From Palsa-892 sp963751615 (GTDB lineage Bacteria; Pseudomonadota; Alphaproteobacteria; Rhizobiales; Xanthobacteraceae): a stretch of 64,000 bases of DNA. The notes beneath the pieces were generated by a model that was not told the origin of the DNA, did not search any database, and was given only the letters and a program-made list of their open reading frames with translations. Numbering within the stretch: the stretch's first letter is position 1; the number at the start of each line of letters is the position of its first letter. The stretch spans positions 496,001-560,000 of the forward strand of contig CAVVVG010000007.1 of the NCBI GenBank assembly GCA_963751615.1, in the 5' to 3' direction. This document shows, in pieces, positions 18,079 to 27,408 of the stretch. Both the position numbers and the translations under genes were made by a program.

Positions 18079-19815
18079 TTAAAAATCTATCGCTGCATTC
18101 GGCATCGGCACGGTGCCTTCGACAAGCGAATTGTCTGGCTGCGCTATTGCAGTCCCGGGATCGCGGAATTTGTTCACAATCGGGTAGCGGCGGTCGCGGC
18201 CAAAATTTCTGAGCGTCACCTTTACTCCAGGCGCGGCCTGCCGCCGTTTGTATTCAGCGGTATTCAACAGCTTTTCCACGCGCGTCACGGTCTCCGGATC
18301 GAAGCCTGCGGCAATGATTTCGGAAACCGGCTGTTCGCGCTCGACGAGCCGTTCCAAAATCACGTCGAGCACCTTGTAGGGAGGCAGCGAATCCTGATCT
18401 TTCTGGTTCTCACGTAGTTCTGCCGTGGGCGCTTTCGTCAGGATATTTTCGGGAATCACCGGGCCATCGGGGCCAAGCGCGCCCGCGGGCTTCCAGCGAT
18501 TGCGCAGTTGCGCGAGACGATAGACCTCGGTTTTGTAGAGATCCTTGATCGGGTTGAAGCCGCCATTCATGTCACCATAGAGCGTCGCGTAGCCGACCGA
18601 CATCTCCGACTTGTTGCCCGTCGTTACCACCATCGACCCAAACTTGTTCGAAATCGACATCAGGATTGTGCCACGTGCGCGCGCCTGAATATTCTCTTCG
18701 GTGGTGTCTCGTTTCTGGCCCTTGAACTGGGCAGCAAGCGCCGCCTCGATACCCTCGACCGCAGGCGCAATCGGGATCGTGTCGTAGCGCACGCCGAGCG
18801 CCTTTGCGCATTTTCCGGCGTCGTCGAGCGAGTTTTTCGCGGTGAATTTGTAAGGCAGCATCACACAGTGAACGCGCTTCGGACCGACTGCATCAGCGGC
18901 GAGCGCAGCACAAAGCGCCGAGTCAATGCCACCAGAAAGACCAAGCACGACGCCGGGAAAGCCGTTCTTCGCGACATAATCGCGCAGCCCTATCATGCAG
19001 GCGATGTAATCGGCCTCGTCGCCCTCGCTGACCGGTTCATTCGGCCCACTTAAGCATTTCCAGATGTCACCTTCACGCCTCCATTCGGTCAGCACGACTT
19101 CTTCCCGAAACGAACTCATCTGGAAGGCGAGCGTCTTGTCGGCATTTAATGCGAACGATGTGCCATCGAACACCAGCTCATCCTGGCCGCCAACCTGATT
19201 GACGTAAATGAATGGCAGCTTCGATTCGATCACGCGTGAGACCGCGATGTTGATGCGCAGCATTTGCTTGCCGTGGTGATATGGCGAGCCGTTCGGCACA
19301 ACGAGAATTTCCGCGCCTGTCTCGGCGAGGCATTCCACAATGTCGGGCACCCATACGTCCTCGCAAATCGGGACGCCGAGGCGGACGCCTCTGAAGTCGA
19401 TCGGTCCCGGCATCGGACCGGGCACAAACACGCGCTTCTCGTCGAACACGCCGTAATTCGGGAGATCTAACTTGAAGCGGAGGCCGGCAATGTGGCCGGC
19501 ATCTAACAGCGCCGCGGCGTTATAGAGTTTGCCGTCTTGCATCCACGGCGTGCCGATCAAGAGCGCCGGGCCGCCGTCCTTTGTCTCGCGGGCAAGCTGT
19601 TCGACTGCGCTGCGGCACGCAGCTTGAAAGGCGGGTTTCAACACCAAGTCTTCCGGCGGGTAGCCAGCGATGAAAAGTTCGGAAAAAATCACGAGATCGG
19701 CGCCCTGTTTTGCCGCTTCCGCACGCGCGCGACGTGCGCTCGAAGCGTTGCCGGCAATGTCGCCGACGACGGGATTGAGCTGCGCAATCGCAAGCTTGAG
19801 GCGATCTTTGCCCAT
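18079..19815 (-). CDS. nadE: Glutamine-dependent NAD+ synthetase
   Basis: This 578-residue two-domain enzyme carries out the last step of NAD synthesis. The N-terminal nitrilase-type glutaminase domain (about 1-250) shows its catalytic triad: Glu in 'FSELFIAGYPPEDL', Lys in 'DLPNYGVFDEKRVF', and Cys in 'GVPICEDVW'. The C-terminal amidating domain has the ATP-binding loop 'LGLSGGIDSAL' and 'TTGNKSEMSVGY'. Ammonia is channelled from the first domain to deamido-NAD at the second. Confidence 0.94.
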   Translation of the reverse strand: MGKDRLKLAIAQLNPVVGDIAGNASSARRARAEAAKQGADLVIFSELFIAGYPPEDLVLKPAFQAACRSAVEQLARETKDGGPALLIGTPWMQDGKLYNAAALLDAGHIAGLRFKLDLPNYGVFDEKRVFVPGPMPGPIDFRGVRLGVPICEDVWVPDIVECLAETGAEILVVPNGSPYHHGKQMLRINIAVSRVIESKLPFIYVNQVGGQDELVFDGTSFALNADKTLAFQMSSFREEVVLTEWRREGDIWKCLSGPNEPVSEGDEADYIACMIGLRDYVAKNGFPGVVLGLSGGIDSALCAALAADAVGPKRVHCVMLPYKFTAKNSLDDAGKCAKALGVRYDTIPIAPAVEGIEAALAAQFKGQKRDTTEENIQARARGTILMSISNKFGSMVVTTGNKSEMSVGYATLYGDMNGGFNPIKDLYKTEVYRLAQLRNRWKPAGALGPDGPVIPENILTKAPTAELRENQKDQDSLPPYKVLDVILERLVEREQPVSEIIAAGFDPETVTRVEKLLNTAEYKRRQAAPGVKVTLRNFGRDRRYPIVNKFRDPGTAIAQPDNSLVEGTVPMPNAAIDF

Positions 19816-19969
19816 ATAAAAGATGTAAACCGGCCGAACGCCTGCCGCAACGGCGGCATCTTCTTCTCAAAAATGGGCAATTGCTGTACTTTGCACGGAC
19901 ATAAAAGAGTTGGCTGCGGCGTCTTCAGATAGCGACGCTCTGCCGCCGTTGGATTTTCCGGAAAAACCG

Positions 19970-20848
19970 ATGATCCGTATTCATAGGTCGGTCACGAAGA
20001 TCGTCACACTAATCTCCATCGGAATCGCCGTTACGGTGTCCGCCGCCGGAATAGCGACGGCTGGCAGCGTTGAGGTATTTCATGCCGATTTGCTTGCGGG
20101 CCCGTTGCGCGAGGTCAAAAAAGCCTTCGAAGTGAAAAACAAGGATATCACCATCAATCTCACCTCGGGTGTTTCGAAGGAACTGGCCGAACGCATTCTC
20201 AAAGGCGACACCTGTGACGTCTTCGCCCCGTCGTCTCCCGCAGTCGCGGAAGATTTGATGAACAAAAAAATTAACAACTCCAATCAGGATGCCATTTCCT
20301 GGTATGTGATCTTCTCGGGAAATGAAATGGTGGTCATCACGGCAAAAGGTAATCCGCTCGGAATCCATCAGATTGCGGATCTTGCAAACCCCGCGGTGAA
20401 ATTCGTCCGCGTGACGGGCGATAAGGATCTCGCCACCGGCCGCACAATCGAATTTTTGAAGCGGTCGACGAGCCTCGAAGGAAAACCGGACCTCGCACAA
20501 AAGATCATAGACGCGGCGATCGTTGACCCGTCCAAGGCAACGTCGATACCCGATACTGTGCGCGCGGTCCGGGAAGGAAAAGCAAGCGCTGGCGTCGTTT
20601 ATTATTCCGCCGCCGTTGCCGCGCGAAACGATATCGACATCATTCGTTTTCCCGCAAGCGTGAATTTGAGCGAGGCGATTCGAAATGCGGCCTCCGTCCC
20701 GGGCACTGCGAAAAATCCAAAAGAGGCTATTGATTTCATTCGTTTCTTACTTACCGCCGAAGGGCAGAGGATCCTCAACGATGCCGGTCAGCCGCCGGTA
20801 GTTCCTGCAATTCGTAAAGGCAACGTTCCCGCGGACATCACAAATTGA
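19970..20848 (+). CDS. ModA-like periplasmic oxyanion-binding protein (orphan)
   Basis: This protein has about 292 residues with a signal peptide (hydrophobic segment 'IVTLISIGIAVTVSAAGIA'). It is followed by a type-2 periplasmic binding fold of the ModA/WtpA group. Landmarks are 'VEVFHADLLAGPLREV', 'GDTCDVFAPSSPAVAEDL' and 'VRAVREGKASAGVVYYSAA'. Relatives bind molybdate, tungstate or sulfate for ABC import, but no ModB or ModC gene lies nearby, so it must use permeases encoded elsewhere or act differently. The ATG at 19970 is chosen over 19910 to place the signal peptide at the N terminus. Confidence 0.78.
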   Translation: MIRIHRSVTKIVTLISIGIAVTVSAAGIATAGSVEVFHADLLAGPLREVKKAFEVKNKDITINLTSGVSKELAERILKGDTCDVFAPSSPAVAEDLMNKKINNSNQDAISWYVIFSGNEMVVITAKGNPLGIHQIADLANPAVKFVRVTGDKDLATGRTIEFLKRSTSLEGKPDLAQKIIDAAIVDPSKATSIPDTVRAVREGKASAGVVYYSAAVAARNDIDIIRFPASVNLSEAIRNAASVPGTAKNPKEAIDFIRFLLTAEGQRILNDAGQPPVVPAIRKGNVPADITN

Positions 20849-20890
20849 CTTCGTGAGATCGAACGCGAGCGCACAAATTTTGCAAAACCG

Positions 20891-22276
20891 TCAGTTTCCG
20901 GCGATCGCCCGTATTTTGCGCGCGTGCCCAGAGCGCTCTTTTTTGAGCAAATCGGCAACCAGGAAGGCGAGTTCAATCGCCTGATCGGCGTTGAGCCGTG
21001 GATCGCAGAAAGTATGGTAACGGTCAGATAGATCCATCTCGCCAATCGCTTTCGCGCCGCCCATACATTCGGTGACGTTCTGACCAGTCATTTCCAGATG
21101 AATGCCGCCCGCATGGGTGCCCTCGGCGGTATGCACCGCGAAAAATTCCTTAACCTCTTGCAAAATTTGCTCGAAGCGCCGGGTCTTGTAGCCGTTTGCG
21201 GTTACCGTGTTGCCATGCATCGGGTCGCACGACCATACAACAATGCGCTTATCCAATTTGATCGCACGAATGAGCGCCGGCAGATGCGCCTCGACCTTGC
21301 CTGCACCAAAGCGGCAGATCAAAGTCATGCGGCCAACCTCACGTTCGGGATCAAGGATGTCGAGGAGCTTAAGCAACTCATCCGCCGTGAGCGATGGCCC
21401 GCATTTCAGCGCGATCGGATTCTTGATGCCGCGGCAGAATTCGACATGGGCGTGATCGAGCTGGCGTGTGCGATCACCGATCCAGAGCATGTGGCCAGAC
21501 GTGTCATACCAGTCACCACTCGTGGAATCTACGCGTGTCATCGCCTGCTCATAACCGAGCAGCAGCGCCTCGTGGCTCGTGTAGAAATCAGTTGTGCGCA
21601 TTTCCGGATGTGTTTCCGGATCAATGCCGCAGGCGCGCATGAAATCGAGTGATTCTGTGATGCGTGCGGACAACTCTTCGTAACGATGCGACTGCGGGCT
21701 GTCCTTGACAAAACCGAGCATCCATTGATGAGCATTGGAAAGGTTAGCGTAACCGCCGGTCGAGAAAGCACGCAATAAGTTCAGTGTCGCAGCCGATTGA
21801 CGATAGGCCTCAACCTGCCGGCGCGGATCGGGCGTGCGCGCCTCCTTGGTGAAGGCGTTGTCGTTAATGATGTCGCCGCGATATGTCGGAAGTTCGACAT
21901 CGTTCTGTCTTTCGGTCGGCGAGGAGCGCGGTTTTGCGAATTGGCCAGCGATGCGACCAACCTTCACCACCGGAAACGATCCAGCGAACGTCATCACCAC
22001 TGCCATCTGAAGGAAGACGCGAAAGAAATCGCGGATGTTGTTCGCGCTGTGCTCGGCGAAACTCTCGGCGCAATCACCGCCCTGTAGCAGGAAAGCGTCA
22101 CCGGCCGAGACCTTGGCAAGCGCGCGCTTAAGCGCCCTCGCCTCTCCAGCGAACACGAGCGGCGGATAAGACGCAAGGGTACGCTCAGTCTCCGCCAATG
22201 CTTTCGGATCAGGATATTCCGGTACCTGCACGATCGGTTTCGATCGCCAGCTATCCGGGGTCCAACGGTGCGCCAT
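20891..22276 (-). CDS. aroG: Class II 3-deoxy-7-phosphoheptulonate synthase
   Basis: This 461-residue enzyme performs the first step of the shikimate pathway, joining phosphoenolpyruvate and erythrose 4-phosphate. The plant/actinobacterial-type class II signatures are clear: 'LLQGGDCAESFAEH', 'RIAGQFAKPRS', 'WSCDPMHGNT', 'HAGGIHLEMTGQNVTEC' and 'YHTFCDPRLN', supplying the metal-binding Cys, His, Glu and Asp. The start at 22276 has GGAGAGG just upstream. Confidence 0.93.
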   Translation of the reverse strand: MAHRWTPDSWRSKPIVQVPEYPDPKALAETERTLASYPPLVFAGEARALKRALAKVSAGDAFLLQGGDCAESFAEHSANNIRDFFRVFLQMAVVMTFAGSFPVVKVGRIAGQFAKPRSSPTERQNDVELPTYRGDIINDNAFTKEARTPDPRRQVEAYRQSAATLNLLRAFSTGGYANLSNAHQWMLGFVKDSPQSHRYEELSARITESLDFMRACGIDPETHPEMRTTDFYTSHEALLLGYEQAMTRVDSTSGDWYDTSGHMLWIGDRTRQLDHAHVEFCRGIKNPIALKCGPSLTADELLKLLDILDPEREVGRMTLICRFGAGKVEAHLPALIRAIKLDKRIVVWSCDPMHGNTVTANGYKTRRFEQILQEVKEFFAVHTAEGTHAGGIHLEMTGQNVTECMGGAKAIGEMDLSDRYHTFCDPRLNADQAIELAFLVADLLKKERSGHARKIRAIAGN

Positions 22277-22375
22277 TATCGCCTCTCCAGGGGAGGCCGG
22301 GGTTATACACTCAACCCGTTAAAAGATGCCAGTTATCAAAGTTGCGGCTTTAATCAACGTAAATTGTTGGATTCT

Positions 22376-22606
22376 TCAAAGCCTGCCGAACCAATTGTAG
22401 CCCTGATATTCCCGAAAGCCGCCAGGTTAATCGTTGGTAACGTACATCTCGGTGACAAATTTTGGATTCTGGAAGCCGAGCTTAGTTGGAATGCGAATCT
22501 TCATCGGAAAGCCGTAAGAGCGCGGCAAAGTCTGACCCTCGTATTTGAATGGCATCCGCGTCTGTAGCTGCATCGCCATTGGCATATCGATGGACGTCGA
22601 ACAGTC
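22376..22606 (-). pseudogene. Remnant of a molybdopterin-dependent (sulfite-oxidase-type) oxidoreductase, C-terminal end
   Basis: The minus strand encodes 'STSIDMPMAMQ', then 'LPRSYGFPMKIRIPTKLGF' and 'NPKFVTEMYVTND', then an in-frame TAA, then 'PGGFREYQGYNWFGRL' and a TGA stop. This is the conserved last 75 or so residues of sulfite-oxidase-family molybdopterin proteins, where the stop position normally holds an aromatic residue and the end reads like 'PGGYWEDQGYNWFSGL'. Upstream of about 22606 the similarity stops, so the catalytic domain is gone. It is a decayed fragment between aroG and a hydrolase gene. Confidence 0.75.
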
Positions 22607-22707
22607 CTCGGGCGCAGCGGTGTGATCAGTTTCGCGTGACTCGCGCCGGTTTGCGAGCAGCGATAACCGGTGTTTATTCATCCTTAAGTCCATTACGGGG
22701 ACAACGC

Positions 22708-23574
22708 ATGAACGGCCGGCTGACCGAAACCGAATTGTATTTTCCGGCCACTGACGGCTATCCGCTCGCTGCGACTTTGCGCCGTCCGGCGACGAAAACC
22801 GGCGGAGGATTTGTACTTATCACCTCAGCCACCGCCGTTCGTCGTCAATATTACGGGAAATTCGCGTCTTATCTGACGGAATGCGGTTTTTCCACGCTAA
22901 CTTTCGATTACCGCGGGATTGGTGGCTCACGGCCCGCCTCATTGCGCGGCTTCCATGCACGAATGCGCGATTGGGCTGCGCTCGACATCACTGCTGCCGT
23001 CGACTTTGCCGAACGCGAAGCATACGGCGAGCCGCTTCTCTATGTCGGCCATTCCTACGGCGGACAGGGGTTGGGGCTATTGCCCAACAATCGAAAAGTG
23101 TCACGCGCCTTGTTCGCGGCGGCACAAATCGGCTACTGGCGGCTGTTTCCCGCGCCGGAAAAATACCGCGCCTATATGATGTTGAAATTTTTTGGTCCGG
23201 CTGCGGCGCACCTTTTTGGCTATGTGCCGGGCAAACTTGGACTTGGCGAGGATCTGCCGAAGGATGCATTCCTCGAATGGGCAAGCTGGTGCATGAAACC
23301 AGGCTATCTGTTCGATGACGAGACGCTCGATACGCGTGTGAATTTTCCAAACTATCGCGGCGCGTTGCGGGGCATCGGCATGTCGGACGACGACTGGGCC
23401 CCGCCGATCGCGGTTGAAAAACTTCTCGCCGGTTATATCGGCACGAAGGCCGAGCACATCACCGTTCACCCTAACGACATTGGTGTGAGGAAGATCGGTC
23501 ATTTCGGATTTTTTCGGGAGCTCGGGCGCGAAAAACTATGGCCAGCCGCCGCAGATTGGCTAAGCCAACGCTGA
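22708..23574 (+). CDS. Alpha/beta hydrolase
   Basis: This serine hydrolase has about 288 residues and the alpha/beta hydrolase fold. The nucleophile elbow is GHSYGGQG, preceded by 'LTFDYRGIGGSRPAS' (the usual oxyanion-side strand and turn). The C-terminal 'IGHFGFFRELGREKLW' supplies the catalytic His. The ATG at 22708 has GGGGA upstream; the longer frame from 22549 overlaps the oxidoreductase remnant and is not used. The substrate is unknown. It ends 3 bases before the convergent gor pseudogene. Confidence 0.82.
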   Translation: MNGRLTETELYFPATDGYPLAATLRRPATKTGGGFVLITSATAVRRQYYGKFASYLTECGFSTLTFDYRGIGGSRPASLRGFHARMRDWAALDITAAVDFAEREAYGEPLLYVGHSYGGQGLGLLPNNRKVSRALFAAAQIGYWRLFPAPEKYRAYMMLKFFGPAAAHLFGYVPGKLGLGEDLPKDAFLEWASWCMKPGYLFDDETLDTRVNFPNYRGALRGIGMSDDDWAPPIAVEKLLAGYIGTKAEHITVHPNDIGVRKIGHFGFFRELGREKLWPAAADWLSQR

Positions 23575-23577
23575 ATG

Positions 23578-24933
23578 TCATACCTTGTTGTGCAGCGTGA
23601 CGAGTTCCTCGCCGGCGGTCGGATGCAGGGCCACGGTCGCGTCGAAATCCGCCTTGCGCGCGCCCATCTTCACGGCGATCGCTGCCATCTGCACCATTTC
23701 AGCCGCTGCCTCACCGACAATGTGCACGCCGAGCACGCGATCGGTAGCGCGATCGACTACGAGTTTCATCAAGATCGTCGTCGGACGCCCGGAAAGCGTC
23801 GCCTTCATTGGCCGAAATTGGGTTCGATAAATATCTAGGCTGAAGCCCTGCTCTTTTGCCTTCGCTTCGCTGAGCCCGACGACCCCGATTTCCGGTTCGG
23901 CGAAGACGGCGCTCGGCACATTGTCGTGATCAGCGCTCCAGGACTTATTGCCAAAAACCGTATCGGCAAAAGCGTGTCCCTCGCGAATCGCCACTGGCGT
24001 CAGTGCCAGACGATTAGTGACATCGCCGATAGCGTAAATTGAAGGCACGTTCGATTTCGAAAATTCATCAACAGCAACTGCACCGTTCTGATTCAATTTC
24101 ACGCCGGCGGTTTCGAGACCCATATTCTTCGTGTTGGGCATGCGGCCGATGGCGAACATCACCTGGTCAGCCGGATGCCTTTCACCACCTGAGAGCGCCA
24201 CCTCTAGGTGGTGGCCACCTTTCTCGATCGATGCGATTGTCTGACCCACGATGATCTTGATGCCCCGTTCCATCATTTCGGCATGAAGATGTTTTCGCAC
24301 GTCGTCATCGAAGCCGCGCAGAATTTCTTCGCCACGGTGAACGAGCAATACACCCGCACCGAGCCCGTGAAAGAGACAAGCAAATTCCACCGCGACATAG
24401 CCGCCACCTTAAATCACGATTTGGCGCGGAAGCATTTCAAGATGAAAAGCTTCGTTCGAGGTGATGGCATACTCACCCCCTGGGATATCCGGCAGCACCG
24501 GATGGCCGCCGGCCGCCACCAGAATTGTATCAGCCAGGATGCGCGCACCGTTTGTTAGAATGCGAACAGTATGAGCGTCTTCGATTACCGCGCGCGATGA
24601 AATTATCTCGATGCCCGCGCGACCGAGCGTGGAATGATATGCCGCCTCCAGGCGAGAAATTTCCTTATCTTTGTTTGCGATCAGCGTCGGCCAGTTAAAC
24701 TTCGTGCCGGAGAGGGTCCAACCAAATCCTGCAGCATCCTCGAATTCCTGAGAGAACCGACTTGCATAGACGAGAAGCTTCTTGGGAACACAGCCGCGAA
24801 TGACGCAGGTGCCACCGACACGATATTCTTCGGCCATCATCACTTGCGCGCCGTGCTGGGCGGCGATGCGTGCCGCACGCACGCCGCCCGACCCAGCACC
24901 GATTACGAATAGATCAACGTCGCGTTCCGCCAT
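23578..24933 (-). pseudogene. gor: Glutathione reductase gene interrupted by an in-frame TAA
   Basis: The frame encodes a nearly complete FAD-dependent glutathione reductase split by a single TAA at 24409-24411. The first half (from 24933) has the FAD motif 'VIGAGSGGVRAARIA' and the redox pair in 'GGTCVIRGCVPKK'. After the stop the same frame continues with 'GGGYVAVEFA' (NADPH domain), 'SIYAIGDVTNRLALTPVA' and the C-terminal 'HPTAGEELVTLH' with the catalytic His. Several relatives have Gln before this GGGY, so a CAA-to-TAA change is plausible. There is no frameshift. Two short products, a sequencing error or suppression are all possible; a functional one-chain enzyme is not expected as written. 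Confidence 0.85.
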
Positions 24934-24987
24934 CTTACGTCCTTTGCCGGAACGCGCAGCGGTTTCTTGCCCCGGCTCCGAACGCGA

Positions 24988-25518
24988 TCAGATCTTGTTG
25001 CCGCGCTTGCCCATTTCCTCGCGAATACGGGCCGTGACCTGTTCCTGAATTTTGTTGCCCCACTCACGTGCCTTTGCAAAGCTTTCTTCTAAGACCAGCG
25101 GAAGCTCAGTCACAAGTTTCTTGCCCGTGGGCGAGCTGTAGAACGTTACGAGTTCTTTTAGTTCGGCCTCTGTGAAATGAGAGGCGTAAGATTGAATCAT
25201 AATCTCTACGACCTCAGGTTGACGCTTGAGGAATTCGGGCCCCAACGCTTGGGCGACCTCAAGCAGCGATTTTTGCAGATCGGGATTCTGCTGCACAAGC
25301 TGTGCGTAAGTCTGCTGCACGATCGATGGCAGGATTGGATCGAACGCGCGCGCCGCGCCGGACGCGTCGACGATCTGGCGTGCGAGCTGTACTTGAGCGG
25401 CGGTTGGTGGAGGATTTTTTCCCGCCGGCTGCTGGGCCGATACCGAAGAGGCGAAAAAACCGATCGCAATTGCCAGCGCTCCTGCTTGCAAGGCGCGAGC
25501 AACGGTAAGAAAATTCAT
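24988..25518 (-). CDS. DUF2059 domain-containing secreted protein
   Basis: This 176-residue protein has a Sec signal peptide (cleavage after SVSAQ). The mature part is helical and shows the DUF2059 core 'YASHFTEAELKELVTFYSSPTGKKLVTELP'-like segment (about residues 110-140), ending in a charged helix. DUF2059 proteins are periplasmic and of unknown function. AGGGAG lies before the ATG at 25518. It sits between the broken gor and rpiA on the same strand. Confidence 0.85.
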   Translation of the reverse strand: MNFLTVARALQAGALAIAIGFFASSVSAQQPAGKNPPPTAAQVQLARQIVDASGAARAFDPILPSIVQQTYAQLVQQNPDLQKSLLEVAQALGPEFLKRQPEVVEIMIQSYASHFTEAELKELVTFYSSPTGKKLVTELPLVLEESFAKAREWGNKIQEQVTARIREEMGKRGNKI

Positions 25519-25550
25519 AATGTTCTCCCTGTCATAAAAAGAAAAATTCG

Positions 25551-26270
25551 TTAGGGCCGCTCCATCACGCGAACACCCTCACTACCGGCGAGGACCGCCC
25601 GACGAGCCAGCCCAATGAAGAGGCCGTGTTCGATGACACCCGGAACTCCGGAAAGACCCTGCGCGAGCAAGCGCGCATTAGGAATCGCCCCAAGACCGGC
25701 GTCTAGGATCAGGTGTCCCTGATCCGTGACAAAAACATGACCATCCGACTTGTGCCTTAGCCGAATGGGGCCTTCGCAGCCAGAGGCCTTTAGAACGGCC
25801 TTTATAGCATGGTTTGTAGCTCCCAGCCCGAAATCGATAACCTCGATCGGCAACGGAAAGCGGCCCAGACGTTTCACATATTTGGTCTCGTCAGCCACTA
25901 CGATCATTTCGTGCGACGCCGCGGCAACAATTTTCTCTCGCAACAGAGCACCACCGCCTCCCTTAATGAGGGTCAATTCGGGATCGATTTCATCGGCGCC
26001 ATCGACGGTGAGATCGAGTTCCGGTTCTTCATCAAGGGTCGTCAGCGGAATACCAAGCCGCTCGGCCTGCGCGCGGGTTGCCTCGGATGTCGGCACGCCG
26101 ACAACGTCGAGACCACCCCGCACTTTCTCGGCCAGTAGATCTACAAAGTGTGCCGCGGTGGAACCGGTACCCAGCCCAAGGCGCATGCCCGATTTTACAA
26201 ATTCTAGCGCACAGCGGGCGGCTTCGCGCTTAAATCCATCGAGATTCTTCGCCCCGACCGTATTTGACAC
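25551..26270 (-). CDS. rpiA: Ribose-5-phosphate isomerase A
   Basis: This protein of about 239 residues interconverts ribose 5-phosphate and ribulose 5-phosphate. It has the conserved 'GLGTGSTAAHFVDLL' phosphate loop, 'LDLTVDGADEIDPEL' with catalytic Asp residues, and 'KGGGGALLREKIVAAAS' with the catalytic Glu and Lys. A GTG at 26270 preceded by GGAGGG is the better start; the ATG at 26297 adds nine residues not expected for the family. It is transcribed divergently from gph. Confidence 0.92.
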   Translation of the reverse strand: MSNTVGAKNLDGFKREAARCALEFVKSGMRLGLGTGSTAAHFVDLLAEKVRGGLDVVGVPTSEATRAQAERLGIPLTTLDEEPELDLTVDGADEIDPELTLIKGGGGALLREKIVAAASHEMIVVADETKYVKRLGRFPLPIEVIDFGLGATNHAIKAVLKASGCEGPIRLRHKSDGHVFVTDQGHLILDAGLGAIPNARLLAQGLSGVPGVIEHGLFIGLARRAVLAGSEGVRVMERP

Positions 26271-26403
26271 GGGCCAATCCCTCCATCGGCAGGCCAAGGC
26301 AGCGGCTGCTCGCGGCGCGCGGTCCTAGCATGGACCCTTTGGCGTCGCCAGCGCGGCTCGGCAACAGGTTTTCGTGGACTTTTTCTTCCGCCAACGCTAG
26401 CCG

Positions 26404-27087
26404 ATGTACATAATGGCTCAACGCCCGACCATCGCTTTCGATCTTGACGGCACGCTCGTCGATACCGCGCCGGATCTCGTGGCCACACTTAATCTCGTAC
26501 TCAAAGAGTCCGGGCTGAAACCAATTCCCTTTGACGAAGCCCGCAATATCGTTGGTGGAGGGGCGCGCGTTTTGATCGAACGGGGCCTTGCGCTGGAAGG
26601 TGTACAGATTTCCCAGGCCGAATTTGACCGAATGCTCGCGCGGTTTCTTTTGCACTATGAGGTACACCTCGCCGACAGTTCATTTGCCTTTCCCGGTGCG
26701 AGCGAGACACTCGATGCTCTGGCGGCAACTGGTTCGATCCTGGTGATCTGCACGAACAAGTTCGAGCGATTTTCGGTGAAACTCCTGAAAGCACTCGGTC
26801 TTGCCGACCGTTTCGCGTTTATTGCTGGTCCCGATACTTTTTCAGTACGGAAACCGGATCCGGGGCACCTGTTGAACGCAGTATCACGAGCAGGCGGTCA
26901 TTCTTCCTCGGTTGTGATGGTGGGCGATTCGAAGACTGATGTGGCTACAGCTCGCGCAGCAAAAGTGCCGGTAATCGCCGTATCCTTCGGCTATTCGGAA
27001 ACGCCTGCGAAGGATCTGGGAGCAGATAGGGTCGTGGACTGGCTAAGTGAAATTCCGATTGCGGTAGCAGAGCTACTTAGACGTTAA
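26404..27087 (+). CDS. gph: Phosphoglycolate phosphatase (HAD superfamily)
   Basis: This 227-residue HAD-IA hydrolase has motif I 'IAFDLDGTLVDTAPDL' with the nucleophile Asp, motif II 'VICTNK', the Lys in 'VRKPDPGHLL' and motif IV 'VMVGDSKTDVATARAA'. It most resembles Gph, which removes 2-phosphoglycolate. The start could be ATG 26404 or ATG 26413; neither has a strong ribosome site. It precedes the tRNA-Val region. Confidence 0.85.
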   Translation: MYIMAQRPTIAFDLDGTLVDTAPDLVATLNLVLKESGLKPIPFDEARNIVGGGARVLIERGLALEGVQISQAEFDRMLARFLLHYEVHLADSSFAFPGASETLDALAATGSILVICTNKFERFSVKLLKALGLADRFAFIAGPDTFSVRKPDPGHLLNAVSRAGGHSSSVVMVGDSKTDVATARAAKVPVIAVSFGYSETPAKDLGADRVVDWLSEIPIAVAELLRR

Positions 27088-27219
27088 GTATTGACCACAA
27101 ACTGAATTATTCGCAGCGACAACGCGCCAGCGAGCCTGCCTGGAACATCGCTAACTGTCGTAACCGTCGCATTTTTGACGACCGTTCGGGTCGGCGCGCC
27201 GCAAGAAGCGCACGGCCCT

Positions 27220-27342
27220 ATGATCCAAAGTTATCCGCGCGATACGGGCAATGGAGTCATCATCATGATGAAGGAAATCGACGCCCCGATCCGCGTACTG
27301 GATCGGCACTGGGGCGGTTTCCCGATGACCTATGAAATATAA
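27220..27342 (+). CDS. Possible 40-residue small protein
   Basis: A short frame (ATG 27220, TAA 27340-27342) encodes 40 residues ending in 'DRHWGGFPMTYEI'. A second ATG pair at 27265-27270 would give a 25-24-residue form. No strong ribosome site and no recognised family; the composition looks protein-like. It lies between gph and tRNA-Val in a 321-base gap that otherwise holds only the tRNA promoter. Confidence 0.25.
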   Translation: MIQSYPRDTGNGVIIMMKEIDAPIRVLDRHWGGFPMTYEI

Positions 27343-27357
27343 AAATGTCGGCCTCGC

Positions 27358-27386
27358 TTGACACTCTTGCGGACCGCTCCTTACAT
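27358..27386 (+). promoter_or_regulatory. Promoter of tRNA-Val
   Basis: TTGACA at 27358-27363 and TTACAT at 27381-27386 are separated by 17 bases, a near-consensus housekeeping sigma factor promoter. It ends 22 bases before the mature tRNA 5' end, as expected for a tRNA gene. Confidence 0.75.
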
Positions 27387-27408
27387 CTTTGCCGAAATTG
27401 CAATCAGT

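Noticed and set aside
23578..24390. Separate second oxidoreductase gene starting at 24390
   Set aside because: It is in the same frame as the upstream half and begins in the middle of the NADPH domain; it is the downstream half of gor after the TAA.
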